Below, piece after piece: positions 49,819 through 57,351 of a DNA stretch of 64,000 bases. The DNA lies in assembly GCF_026319305.1 (NCBI RefSeq), contig NZ_JAPDMV010000006.1:1-64000 (forward strand). The letters run 5' to 3'. The translations under genes and the position numbers were made by a program. The notes beneath the pieces are model-generated. The model had not been told where the DNA came from, made no database searches, and saw only the letters and a program-made list of their open reading frames with translations. Each line of letters opens with the position of its first letter. Positions within the stretch are counted from its first letter, which is position 1. The DNA comes from Methylophaga sp. OBS4 (GTDB lineage Bacteria > Pseudomonadota > Gammaproteobacteria > Nitrosococcales > Methylophagaceae).

Positions 49819-50354
49819 TCCGTGTCGACCGCATTATTGATGACGTGCTGGCGACCGAAGGCGGCTATGTGCATGACCGGCATGACTCCGGCGGCGAAAC
49901 GAACTACGGCATCACCATCGAGGTGGCAAGAGAAAACGGCTATCACGGCCCGATGATCGATATGCCAGTGTCATTCGCCAGACAGATCTACACAAAGCGC
50001 TACATCAACGATCCCAACTTTCACCTGGTGCTTGATTACAGCGAGCCTATCGCTGCCGAACTGATAGACACCGGCATCAACATGGGCCCGCATCGTGCGT
50101 CAGAGTTCCTGCAGCGCTGGCTCAACGGGTTCAATCTCGGTGAGCATCAGGATCTGTTCGTTGATGGCCGTGTCGGCAGGATCACAATCAATGCGCTTGC
50201 CGCCTATCTGCACAAACGTGGGCAAGAAGGGGAGCGGGTTTTGCTCACCGCACTGAATTGCACCCAGGGAGACCGATACCTGGCACTCACCGAAGCCAGA
50301 AAGAAAGACCGCAAGTTTCTTTATGGCTGGATCCGAAACAGGGTTTCACTGTAA
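49815..50354 (+). CDS. Endolysin, GH108 N-acetylmuramidase
   Basis: 179 residues. VLATEGGYVHDRHDSGGETNYGITI is the GH108 active site (catalytic Glu15) and the C-terminal LFVDGRVGRITINALAAYL is the associated peptidoglycan-binding part. No signal peptide, so release requires a holin. Last gene of the late operon. Confidence 0.92.
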   Translation: MIRVDRIIDDVLATEGGYVHDRHDSGGETNYGITIEVARENGYHGPMIDMPVSFARQIYTKRYINDPNFHLVLDYSEPIAAELIDTGINMGPHRASEFLQRWLNGFNLGEHQDLFVDGRVGRITINALAAYLHKRGQEGERVLLTALNCTQGDRYLALTEARKKDRKFLYGWIRNRVSL

Positions 50355-50358
50355 GCCG

Positions 50359-50538
50359 TCAATAAGGTGGGTTTTGTAGCTCACATTTTGAAAGATCACC
50401 CTCACACGCCAGCCGCTTTCCTGCTCGTGGGGTGTAGTCTTTATGTGTGCATCTCTTCGTGCCAACCGCATGTTTAATCATCACGGAGAGTTCACTGCTC
50501 TTTTTCAGTCCTGCCCGATAGTATCTGCACCGTTCCAT
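50359..50538 (-). CDS. Small cysteine-containing moron at the right end
   Basis: 59 residues, MERCRYYRAGLKKSSELSVM ... CEGDLSKCELQNPPY, four cysteines. Strong GGAGG site six bases before the ATG. It opposes the late operon and sits next to attR, downstream of a palindrome, so it is probably expressed in the lysogen. Function unknown. Confidence 0.6.
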   Translation of the reverse strand: MERCRYYRAGLKKSSELSVMIKHAVGTKRCTHKDYTPRAGKRLACEGDLSKCELQNPPY

Positions 50539-50560
50539 TACAGCCTCCAGATGGCCATGT

Positions 50561-50587
50561 AAATAGAGTGTCCTACATACTCTATTT
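50561..50587. promoter_or_regulatory. Palindrome upstream of the right-end moron
   Basis: AAATAGAGT (50561-50569) and ACTCTATTT (50579-50587), perfect 9-bp arms around a 9-base centre. Lies 23 bases ahead of the minus-strand ATG, so an operator over its promoter. Confidence 0.5.
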
Positions 50588-50629
50588 TACTCCCGGCGCA
50601 TCCCCGGATAAATGGATTAATTCAATTTT

Positions 50630-50652
50630 ATTTTAGGGAGTATTTTAGGGAG
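50630..50652 (+). repeat. Right attachment-arm repeats ATTTTAGGGAG (2 copies)
   Basis: ATTTTAGGGAG at 50630-50640 and 50642-50652, same orientation as the pair beside attL. Confidence 0.6.
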
Positions 50653-50656
50653 GCAA

Positions 50657-50690
50657 TAAAAAAGGGCTTAGCAATTCACGCTAAACCCTT
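50657..50690 (-). terminator. Phage-supplied terminator for tRNA-Thr
   Basis: On the minus strand AAGGGTTTAGC (50690-50680) pairs with GCTAAGCCCTT (50672-50662; one mismatch), followed by a T-run (TTTTTTAT). It starts eight bases past the tRNA 3' end and replaces the host terminator now displaced to 11744-11779. Confidence 0.75.
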
Positions 50691-50698
50691 GATATCAT

Positions 50699-50745
50699 TG
50701 GAGCCGGTGATAGGACTTGAACCTACGACCCGCTGATTACAAATC
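50699..50745. repeat. attR: 3' half of the intact tRNA-Thr
   Basis: The 47-base direct repeat shared with attL. Here it joins seamlessly to the 5' half, so the tRNA gene stays functional. Confidence 0.95.
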
Positions 50746-50774
50746 AGCTGCTCTACCAACTGAGCTACACCGGC
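50699..50774 (-). tRNA. tRNA-Thr (anticodon TGT)
   Basis: 76 nt with encoded CCA. Acceptor GCCGGTG/CACCGGC, D arm AGCTCAGTTGGTAGAGC, anticodon loop TTTGTAA between GCTGA and TCAGC, T arm GTAGGTTCAAGTCCTAT. Target of prophage integration. Confidence 0.95.
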
Positions 50775-50787
50775 AATGAAGAAGCGC

Positions 50788-50816
50788 ATTATACGGATGC
50801 CGGAATGACCATGCAA
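50788..50816 (-). promoter_or_regulatory. Sigma-70 promoter of tRNA-Thr
   Basis: On the minus strand TTGCAT (50816-50811), 17-base spacer, TATAAT (50793-50788, perfect). Transcription would start a few bases before the tRNA 5' end at 50774. Confidence 0.8.
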
Positions 50817-50965
50817 GCGAAATGGGCCACGATGCAGACCGTGTCAGCCAAGTCTTTGTTTCATTTAGTGCAAACTTGAATTTTGGCTATCAGCCCAGCT
50901 TTTGTACAACGGCTAATTTGCGAATACGTATTTTATAATGGTTAGTTTCGGATATCGCAAAGAGG

Positions 50966-51042
50966 TGGGGTGAGTGATGGGGCTCGAACCCACGACAACC
51001 GGAATCACAATCCGGGACTCTACCAACTGAGCTACACTCACC
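50966..51042 (-). tRNA. tRNA-His (anticodon GTG)
   Basis: 77 nt including the extra 5' G typical of tRNA-His and encoded CCA. Acceptor GGTGAGTG/CACTCACC, anticodon loop TTGTGAT between CCGGA and TCCGG, T arm GTGGGTTCGAGCCCCAT. Confidence 0.95.
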
Positions 51043-51096
51043 ATTAATTGCTGCAAGATAACGGGGTTGATAACCCCGTGCTTGGGAAAGAAAGTA

Positions 51097-51124
51097 ATTC
51101 TACTGCCTTTATTTTTCTGGTCAA
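51097..51124 (-). promoter_or_regulatory. Probable promoter of tRNA-His
   Basis: Minus strand TTGACC (51124-51119), 16-base spacer, TAGAAT (51102-51097). A perfect hairpin (ACGGGGTT/AACCCCGT, 51061-51079) lies between it and the tRNA. Confidence 0.6.
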
Positions 51125-51202
51125 GGAAAATCTGTGTTTTTTAGGGTTTGTGGGTATCTCGTATTTACCACTGCGGGGACTGTTTTTGTACGCCAGCAAA
51201 CC

Positions 51203-53371
51203 CTATACCAGTTCCAGGTCGATTTTTTTCTCGTCGAGATCTACTCTGACCACTTTTACCGTGAGCGTGTCGCCGAGCCGATACACTTTACGGGTGCGTT
51301 CGCCGGTAAGGCGGTGACCGGTGGGATCAAACTGGTAATAATCGTTTTTCAGCGATGTGACGTGTACCAGACCTTCAATATAGATATCACTGAGTTCAAC
51401 AAACAGGCCGAAACCAGTGACGCCACTGATAACACCTGCATGGGTTTCACCAACCCGATCGCGCATATATTCACACTTGAGCCAGTCACTGACATCACGG
51501 GTGGCTTCATCAGCACGGCGGCTGGTCATCGAGCAGTGTTCACCCAATTGGACCATATCTTCGTGGGAATAACGCCATTTCTTTCCGCTTTTGCCGGCGA
51601 TGATATGACGGATGGCACGATGCACCAGCAAATCAGGGTAACGACGGATCGGCGAAGTAAAGTGCGCATACGCCTCCAGCGCCAGACCAAAGTGTCCGAT
51701 ATTGTCTGGGCTGTACATAGCTTGTTTCATACTGCGCAACATGACTATTTGTATAAGATGTCCGTCAGGACGTTTACTGGCTGTGGTCAGCAGGGATGCA
51801 TAGTGACGCGGCTCGGGTTCATCACCGCCGCCCAGAAATAAACCCAGCTCACCAAGAAAATCACGCAGGCCGGATAATTTCTCCGCGGACGGCAGTTCAT
51901 GTACCCGGTAGAGAACGGGAAGTTTATTTTCCAACAGGAAGCAGGCGGCGCTGACATTCGCCGCAATCATGAATTCTTCGATCAGACGGTGAGCGTCGTT
52001 ACGTTCACGTGGTTCAATGGATTTGATCTTGCGGTTTTCATCAAACAGAAACTGGGTTTCAGTCATTTCGAAATCGATGGCGCCACGTTCATCACGTGCT
52101 TTGAGCATGGTCTGGTACAGCTCAAACATGGTTTCCAGCGCAGGCAGAACGTGTGAATATTCATCACTGAGCGTCTTGTTTTTGTCGACCAGAATGGCGG
52201 CAACCTTGTCGTAGGTCAGTCTGGCTTTGGAGTGCATCACAGCTTCATGGAAGCGGTACGACTCTGTTTTACCATCGGTGTTGATTTCCATTTCACAGAC
52301 CATGCACAGTCTGTCCACGGTCGGATTCAGCGAGCAAAGCCCGTTGGACAAGGCTTCCGGCAGCATCGGAATGACCTGACTTGGAAAGTAAACGGAAGTG
52401 CCGCGTTCCTGCGCATCTACATCCAACGGACTTTGCGGCTCTACATAATGAGAAACATCGGCGATAGCGACCCATAAGCGCCAGTTGCCAGAATCGAGTT
52501 TTTCGGCATAAACCGCGTCATCAAAGTCACGCGCATCCTCGCCATCAATAGTGACCAGCGGCATATCACGCAGGTCGAGGCGGCTTTCAATCGCTGATTC
52601 GGGAATGTTGGATCCATAACCGTCAGCTTGCTTGACGGCCTCAACCGACCAGACGTGGGGGAGTTCGAAATCGCGCAAGGCAATATCGATTTCCATACCC
52701 GGAGCCATATGATCGCCGAGTACGTTGACCACTTTACCCAGCGGCGAACGATGACGGTTGGGTTGTTCGGTGATTTCAATTTCGACAATCTGATTGGCTT
52801 TTGCATTAAGCAGATCGGGAGGCGAAATCATGACATCCTGGCTGATGCGGCGGTTGTTCGGGATCAGATAAAAGATACCCGCATCTTCGACTAAGCGTCC
52901 GACAATGCGCTGATTACCGCGTTTAACAACCTCAACGATGGCGCCTTCCTTGCGTCCACGGCGGTCTTGGCCGGTGACTCTGGCCAGGGCACGGTCACCA
53001 TGCAGCACCACGCGCATTTCACGTTCGCTGAGAAACAGGTCTTCGCCGCCTTCGTCGGGAATCAGAAAACCGAATCCATCGGGATGGCCCATGACCCGGC
53101 CGGTAATCAGATTCATCTTGGAAATCATGCCATAGGCATTCTTACGATTGCGCAAAAGTTGACCATCACGCTCCATCGCGCGCAGTCTGCGACGCAATGC
53201 TTCGTTTTCTTCTTCACCTTTGATGCCGAGAAGTTTGGCGATGCTCTTGCGCGTCAGCGGCACATTATTTTGCTTTAGTAGTTCGAGGATGAACTCACGG
53301 CTGGGGATGGGGTTGTCATATTTTTCGGCTTCTCGATCCTGATAAGGATCATTTTTCTTGTTATTTGTCAT
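51203..53371 (-). CDS. rnr: Ribonuclease R
   Basis: 722 residues. N-terminal winged helix (REFILELLKQNNVPLTRKSIAKLLG), cold-shock domains (GRVMGHPDGFGFLIPDEGGEDLFL), the RNB core with DGEDARDFDDAVYAEKL and VAIADVSHYV, and a C-terminal S1 domain (GVISGVTGFGLFVEL). A 3'-5' exoribonuclease for structured RNA. It ends soon after S1 (KKIDLELV), without the long basic tail of E. coli RNase R. Confidence 0.95.
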   Translation of the reverse strand: MTNNKKNDPYQDREAEKYDNPIPSREFILELLKQNNVPLTRKSIAKLLGIKGEEENEALRRRLRAMERDGQLLRNRKNAYGMISKMNLITGRVMGHPDGFGFLIPDEGGEDLFLSEREMRVVLHGDRALARVTGQDRRGRKEGAIVEVVKRGNQRIVGRLVEDAGIFYLIPNNRRISQDVMISPPDLLNAKANQIVEIEITEQPNRHRSPLGKVVNVLGDHMAPGMEIDIALRDFELPHVWSVEAVKQADGYGSNIPESAIESRLDLRDMPLVTIDGEDARDFDDAVYAEKLDSGNWRLWVAIADVSHYVEPQSPLDVDAQERGTSVYFPSQVIPMLPEALSNGLCSLNPTVDRLCMVCEMEINTDGKTESYRFHEAVMHSKARLTYDKVAAILVDKNKTLSDEYSHVLPALETMFELYQTMLKARDERGAIDFEMTETQFLFDENRKIKSIEPRERNDAHRLIEEFMIAANVSAACFLLENKLPVLYRVHELPSAEKLSGLRDFLGELGLFLGGGDEPEPRHYASLLTTASKRPDGHLIQIVMLRSMKQAMYSPDNIGHFGLALEAYAHFTSPIRRYPDLLVHRAIRHIIAGKSGKKWRYSHEDMVQLGEHCSMTSRRADEATRDVSDWLKCEYMRDRVGETHAGVISGVTGFGLFVELSDIYIEGLVHVTSLKNDYYQFDPTGHRLTGERTRKVYRLGDTLTVKVVRVDLDEKKIDLELV

Positions 53372-53399
53372 TGACAGTTTTTATCTCAGTCTGTATCTT
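53371..53399 (+). promoter_or_regulatory. Promoter of tRNA-Leu
   Basis: TTGACA (53371-53376, perfect -35), 17-base spacer, TATCTT (53394-53399). The start would fall just before the tRNA at 53412. The -35 overlaps the divergent rnr start codon. Confidence 0.75.
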
Positions 53400-53411
53400 T
53401 GCGCATCTCTT

Positions 53412-53498
53412 GCCCAGGTGGCGGAATTGGTAGACGCGCTAGCTTCAGGTGCTAGTGTACTTATGTACGTGGGAGTTCGAGTCTCCCCCTGGGCACCA
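53412..53498 (+). tRNA. tRNA-Leu (anticodon CAG)
   Basis: 87 nt class II tRNA with long variable arm and encoded CCA. Acceptor GCCCAGG/CCTGGGC, anticodon stem CTAGC-TTCAGGT-GCTAG, T arm GGGAGTTCGAGTCTCCC. Confidence 0.95.
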
Positions 53499-53585
53499 TT
53501 TCCGAAAACAGCAACATTCGTTGCAGCATTCACTCAAAAATAACCATTGTAAGCTATTTAATCAGTTGCGACTTGATTATCTGCG

Positions 53586-53891
53586 TTAGTAGCGACGTTC
53601 CTTGTTGATTTCCACGACACGACCATTTTCAATGGTTATGAAAACATACAAGCCCCGGTGAATGTAAGACCAGGTTTCAACTTGTTTGCCGGAAGAAAAT
53701 CGATCCAGGCTGATGCCTGAGGAATGAATATCTCTGTAATCGGGTTCTCCAGCCAGTTCCAGCAGTTCCAGCACACTCATACCTTCCTGTATCAATCGTC
53801 CGTTATTGAGGCGTATGCTATCGGCATATAGCGGTGCTGACAGCGTTAGCAACGCAACGGTAACCAAAAGACTGGCAACTTGTGTTTTCAT
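53586..53891 (-). CDS. DUF2845 family exported protein
   Basis: 101 residues with a signal peptide (LLVTVALLTLSAPLYA). IRLNNGRLIQEGMSVLELLELAGEPDYRD and YVFITIENGRVVEINKE are the DUF2845/BamE-like pattern. The prophage carries a related gene at 22324-22647. Periplasmic, function unknown. Confidence 0.75.
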   Translation of the reverse strand: MKTQVASLLVTVALLTLSAPLYADSIRLNNGRLIQEGMSVLELLELAGEPDYRDIHSSGISLDRFSSGKQVETWSYIHRGLYVFITIENGRVVEINKERRY

Positions 53892-54108
53892 GCTGAAATA
53901 TCCCCGCCTATTTCGCGGTTAACTGTTAACAGTGACAACAATGGCGGTAAATGGTTTCGCCGGTCTGATGCTTTGCAGGTTGTTTCGGTATATAGTTTGC
54001 CGGACGGTGGAGCCGCCAGCGCCCTTTAGCACTTTAGCAATAGCCATATTGTCCGCTAACTGTTCTAAGATAGTTGCTGCACAACCGAATTTGACTGAGA
54101 GAACCAAC

Positions 54109-55056
54109 ATGGCCACATTTATAGACTCCATTGATGAACGCACACAGCTGGCAGGTACCAACCACCTGGAAGTGCTGTTGTTTAGTCTGGGCACCAATGA
54201 TGATACCGGCAGAAATGAATTGTTTGGCATCAATGTTTTCAAAGTCAGGGAAGTTCTGAATATCCCTGAAATCACCACCGCCCCCGAAATGCCGGATGGT
54301 ATTGAAGGTTTTGTCAGTTTGCGCGGTGATATGGTGCCCATTATCAATCTACAGAAATTTTGCAAGCTCAGATCCAAAGATGATCCTCGTATTCTGATGA
54401 TCACCGAATACAACACCCATGTGCAGGGCTTTCTGGTGAGTTCGGTAGATACCATTCAACGATTGAACTGGGAGCAGGTTAAAGAGCCGCCGCAATTGAT
54501 ATCCAAACGGCTGGGCGGGCTGGTCACCGCTGTGGCCGAACTCAACGATAAACGATTGGTCATGATCATGGATGTGGAAAAAGTGCTGGCTGATGCGGGT
54601 GAGTTTTATGATGAAACTGTATTTGACGGTATCCGGAAAATCGGCGAAGAACAGTGCTACCGCTTGTTGTTTGCTGACGACTCCAATATTGCCCGTAAAC
54701 AGATCACGAAAACTTTGGATGTAATGGGGGTGGAACATATCGGTGCTATCAATGGCGCTGAGGCCTGGCAATTATTGAGCAAACTGGCTTCGCAGTGTGA
54801 ACAGGAAGGGCGTGATATTACCAGCGAGATACAGGCTGTGCTGACCGATGTCGAAATGCCGGAAATGGATGGCTATGTATTGACCCAGAAAATCAAGGCT
54901 GACCCGCGATTGGCTCATTTACCGGTGATTATGCACTCTTCGCTAACGGCACAGGCTAATCAGGCAATGGGACGGGGTGTGGGAGCCGATGCCTATGTCT
55001 CCAAGTTTCACCCCAGAGAGCTCGCCGATATCCTCGAACATTTTCTGCAAAAATAA
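54109..55056 (+). CDS. cheV: Chemotaxis coupling protein CheV
   Basis: 315 residues from ATG 54109 (upstream in-frame extension has no conserved sequence). The CheW domain (about 1-165: LFGINVFKVREVLNIPEITTAPEMPDGIEGFVSLRGDMVPIINL) couples receptors to CheA; the receiver domain (about 180-315) has the acid pair FADDSN, the phosphoacceptor Asp in TDVEMPEMDG and the MHSSLT switch residue. Single-gene unit. Confidence 0.93.
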   Translation: MATFIDSIDERTQLAGTNHLEVLLFSLGTNDDTGRNELFGINVFKVREVLNIPEITTAPEMPDGIEGFVSLRGDMVPIINLQKFCKLRSKDDPRILMITEYNTHVQGFLVSSVDTIQRLNWEQVKEPPQLISKRLGGLVTAVAELNDKRLVMIMDVEKVLADAGEFYDETVFDGIRKIGEEQCYRLLFADDSNIARKQITKTLDVMGVEHIGAINGAEAWQLLSKLASQCEQEGRDITSEIQAVLTDVEMPEMDGYVLTQKIKADPRLAHLPVIMHSSLTAQANQAMGRGVGADAYVSKFHPRELADILEHFLQK

Positions 55057-55210
55057 GACACAAGGCTTTTGACCTTAGAAATCAATGCTTAATAGTTGAT
55101 TTTGCTTAGAAAGGCCGATATTGTGTATGAGATTTATGTGAACTTGTTCACATTTTTATCTGCTGGACAGGAGCAAAGCAGCAGACTTTTGCAAGACAGG
55201 ATGAATTGGG

Positions 55211-56269
55211 ATGATTCAAAACAGCATCAGGATCGTGGACAATCTGGCTGAAATTACCAGTCACCATGATCGGCACGTGCTTGAAAAAAGCCTGTTGAAA
55301 ACATTAAACGAACTGTTTCCAGCACAGGATTTGCGATTGTTTCGTGTGCGTGAATACGCAGATAATCATGAGGTGACCTTGCTGGCCTTTTGTGTCAACA
55401 GTGTCATCGTGTCATCAGATGACACACCCCGATTGTTACCGAATGAGTCAGAAATCTCTGGCGCGATTTCCCGATCCATTGAAAAAGGCGATGTTGAAGT
55501 CGCTGCCGACAGCACAGGCGGCTGGAATGTGGTTTGTCCGGCTTTTGACTCCCACGGGGATATTTTTGCGGTATTGCTGATTGCAACTGATTTAGTTCCT
55601 TCTGCCAGTGACCAACGGCTGGTGTACGGAATACTCAGGGTCTATTCAAATTATCTGGCACTGATTGAGAAAACCCAGAAAGACAAGCTGACCGGGCTCT
55701 ACAATCGCGAAACACTGGATAATGAAATCACCAAAATTCTGGTTCGGCAGAGTGATTATTTTTCTGAAGCGATTTCCTCTCCCAATGATTCCAGAAGACG
55801 CTCTTATGCCATTAAATACTGGTTGGGTTTGATTGATATCGATCACTTCAAAGCGATTAATGACGGTTACGGTCATTTGTACGGAGACGAAGTCATTATT
55901 CTGGTGGCCAGACTGATGACATCCGGGTGTATCCGTGATGATGATCTTGTATATCGCTATGGTGGCGAAGAGTTTGTTGTGCTGTTGAAGTCACCCACAG
56001 AAGAAGATGCGATGCTGACCTTTGAGCGCATTCGTCAACTGGTGGCCGAGCATAGCTTTCCCCAACTGAAGCAGGTCACCATAAGTATCGGGTTTGTTGA
56101 AGTTGGCGGACAACAGTCGTCTTCCGATGTCATTGGTGAAGCGGACGAAGCCTTATATTATGCCAAACATCATGGACGTAATCAGGTGCAAAGCCACCGC
56201 CAATTAGTGGATGACGGCAAAATTGAGCATATATCCCAACTGACACATGGTGATGTAGAATTGTTTTAG
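55211..56269 (+). CDS. GGDEF diguanylate cyclase
   Basis: 352 residues. An N-terminal GAF-like region (about 1-150) precedes a GGDEF domain (about 155-330) with DKLTGLYNRETL, GLIDIDHFKAINDGYGH and the active site GGEEF (251-255). Makes cyclic di-GMP. A PilZ receptor gene lies at 56963-57274. Confidence 0.93.
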   Translation: MIQNSIRIVDNLAEITSHHDRHVLEKSLLKTLNELFPAQDLRLFRVREYADNHEVTLLAFCVNSVIVSSDDTPRLLPNESEISGAISRSIEKGDVEVAADSTGGWNVVCPAFDSHGDIFAVLLIATDLVPSASDQRLVYGILRVYSNYLALIEKTQKDKLTGLYNRETLDNEITKILVRQSDYFSEAISSPNDSRRRSYAIKYWLGLIDIDHFKAINDGYGHLYGDEVIILVARLMTSGCIRDDDLVYRYGGEEFVVLLKSPTEEDAMLTFERIRQLVAEHSFPQLKQVTISIGFVEVGGQQSSSDVIGEADEALYYAKHHGRNQVQSHRQLVDDGKIEHISQLTHGDVELF

Positions 56270-56298
56270 TATTAGATTTTGCAAGCAGGAAAACCATC

Positions 56299-56946
56299 GT
56301 GGCACTGAGAAACTTCAGCCTTTTTGACAATATCATTATCGAGTTCGATAAGGCCTTAACTACCGTGTTGGGTACGCCCGATATCACGGATCGTCCGGTT
56401 CCGGGACATGATCTGCATGAACAAGAGTCCCTCACTGAAGTTGAACGTAAGCAATCTGCCGGGTTGATGCGGGTCAACCATGCCGGTGAAGTGTCTGCGC
56501 AGGCGCTTTATCAGGGCCAGGCGCTGACCGCAAGGTTACCCGGTGTCAGAACAGCTATGGAACAGGCTGCGCAAGAAGAAAATGATCATTTGGTCTGGTG
56601 TCAGCGGCGGCTGGAAGAACTGTCATCCCACACCAGTGTTCTCAACCCCCTATGGTACGCAGGCTCATTTGCAATCGGTGCGCTGGCGGGAAAAGTCGGG
56701 GATAAATGGAGTCTGGGTTTTGTTGCCGAGACGGAAAACCAGGTGGTGAAGCATCTGACCCAGCACCTGCAAATCCTCAGCGAAAATGATCTGAAAAGCC
56801 GAGCTATACTGGAACAGATGAAAATTGATGAACAACACCACGGTACAGTGGCGCTGGAAGCAGGCGGGGCCATTTTACCGCAAGCTGTCATCACAATAAT
56901 GGGAAAGGTTTCAAAAGTGATGACCAGAACCAGTTACTGGGTTTAA
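56299..56946 (+). CDS. coq7: Ubiquinone biosynthesis hydroxylase COQ7
   Basis: 215 residues. Di-iron carboxylate enzyme: MRVNHAGEVSAQALY, the EENDHLVW and IDEQHHG ExxH motifs, and a conserved C-terminal FGIV-type helix. Hydroxylates demethoxyubiquinol in aerobic ubiquinone synthesis. Confidence 0.93.
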   Translation: MALRNFSLFDNIIIEFDKALTTVLGTPDITDRPVPGHDLHEQESLTEVERKQSAGLMRVNHAGEVSAQALYQGQALTARLPGVRTAMEQAAQEENDHLVWCQRRLEELSSHTSVLNPLWYAGSFAIGALAGKVGDKWSLGFVAETENQVVKHLTQHLQILSENDLKSRAILEQMKIDEQHHGTVALEAGGAILPQAVITIMGKVSKVMTRTSYWV

Positions 56947-56962
56947 TCAATCCTGTCTTGAC

Positions 56963-57274
56963 TCATTCGGTCTGCTTGAGTGCGACTGAAATCTGATAGC
57001 GATCCGGACGTAATTCATCCTGCTCTACTCGCAGAACAGTGCCGATTGCCACAAACGGTGGAAACCGTTCACTTTCCGTGTTCATGATGACTTGCAGTTC
57101 ATTACCTTCTGCCGGCGCATAATCAGAACTCATTAACAGCCCTGTTGCACTTAAATCATGGCTGATACCATGGTGAGTGATGCCATTTTCTCCTTTGATG
57201 CTGTAAGTAACTTGTGTTTCAATCTGCATTCTGACAAATGAACGTTTTTCTTCGTAATCATGTGATGTCATCAC
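56963..57274 (-). CDS. PilZ domain protein
   Basis: 103 residues. EEKRSFVRMQIETQVTY supplies the RxxxR c-di-GMP motif and SHDLSATGLLMSS the DxSxxG motif. A stand-alone receptor next to the GGDEF gene. Confidence 0.85.
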   Translation of the reverse strand: MMTSHDYEEKRSFVRMQIETQVTYSIKGENGITHHGISHDLSATGLLMSSDYAPAEGNELQVIMNTESERFPPFVAIGTVLRVEQDELRPDRYQISVALKQTE

Positions 57275-57351
57275 ATACTCCGTGTGTTGCTTATTGCCTA
57301 TATCTTGCCGCTGACCTAAGCTTAAAGTAAATCATTCAGTCAGGGAACACC

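Larger units (their letters stand above)
11789..50745. mobile_element. Temperate siphophage prophage in tRNA-Thr (about 39 kb)
   Basis: Bounded by a 47-bp perfect direct repeat (11789-11835 and 50699-50745) equal to the 3' part of tRNA-Thr. It carries integrase, cI/cro switch, replication genes, HK97-type packaging and head genes, a long non-contractile tail module with tape measure and frameshifted chaperone, and an endolysin. All expected modules are present, so it may be inducible. It combines a lambda-like regulatory layout with an HK97-like head. Confidence 0.95.

Noticed and set aside
53932-54108. N-terminal extension of cheV
   Set aside because: 59 extra codons show no CheW conservation; MATFIDSIDERTQLAG at 54109 is the normal start.
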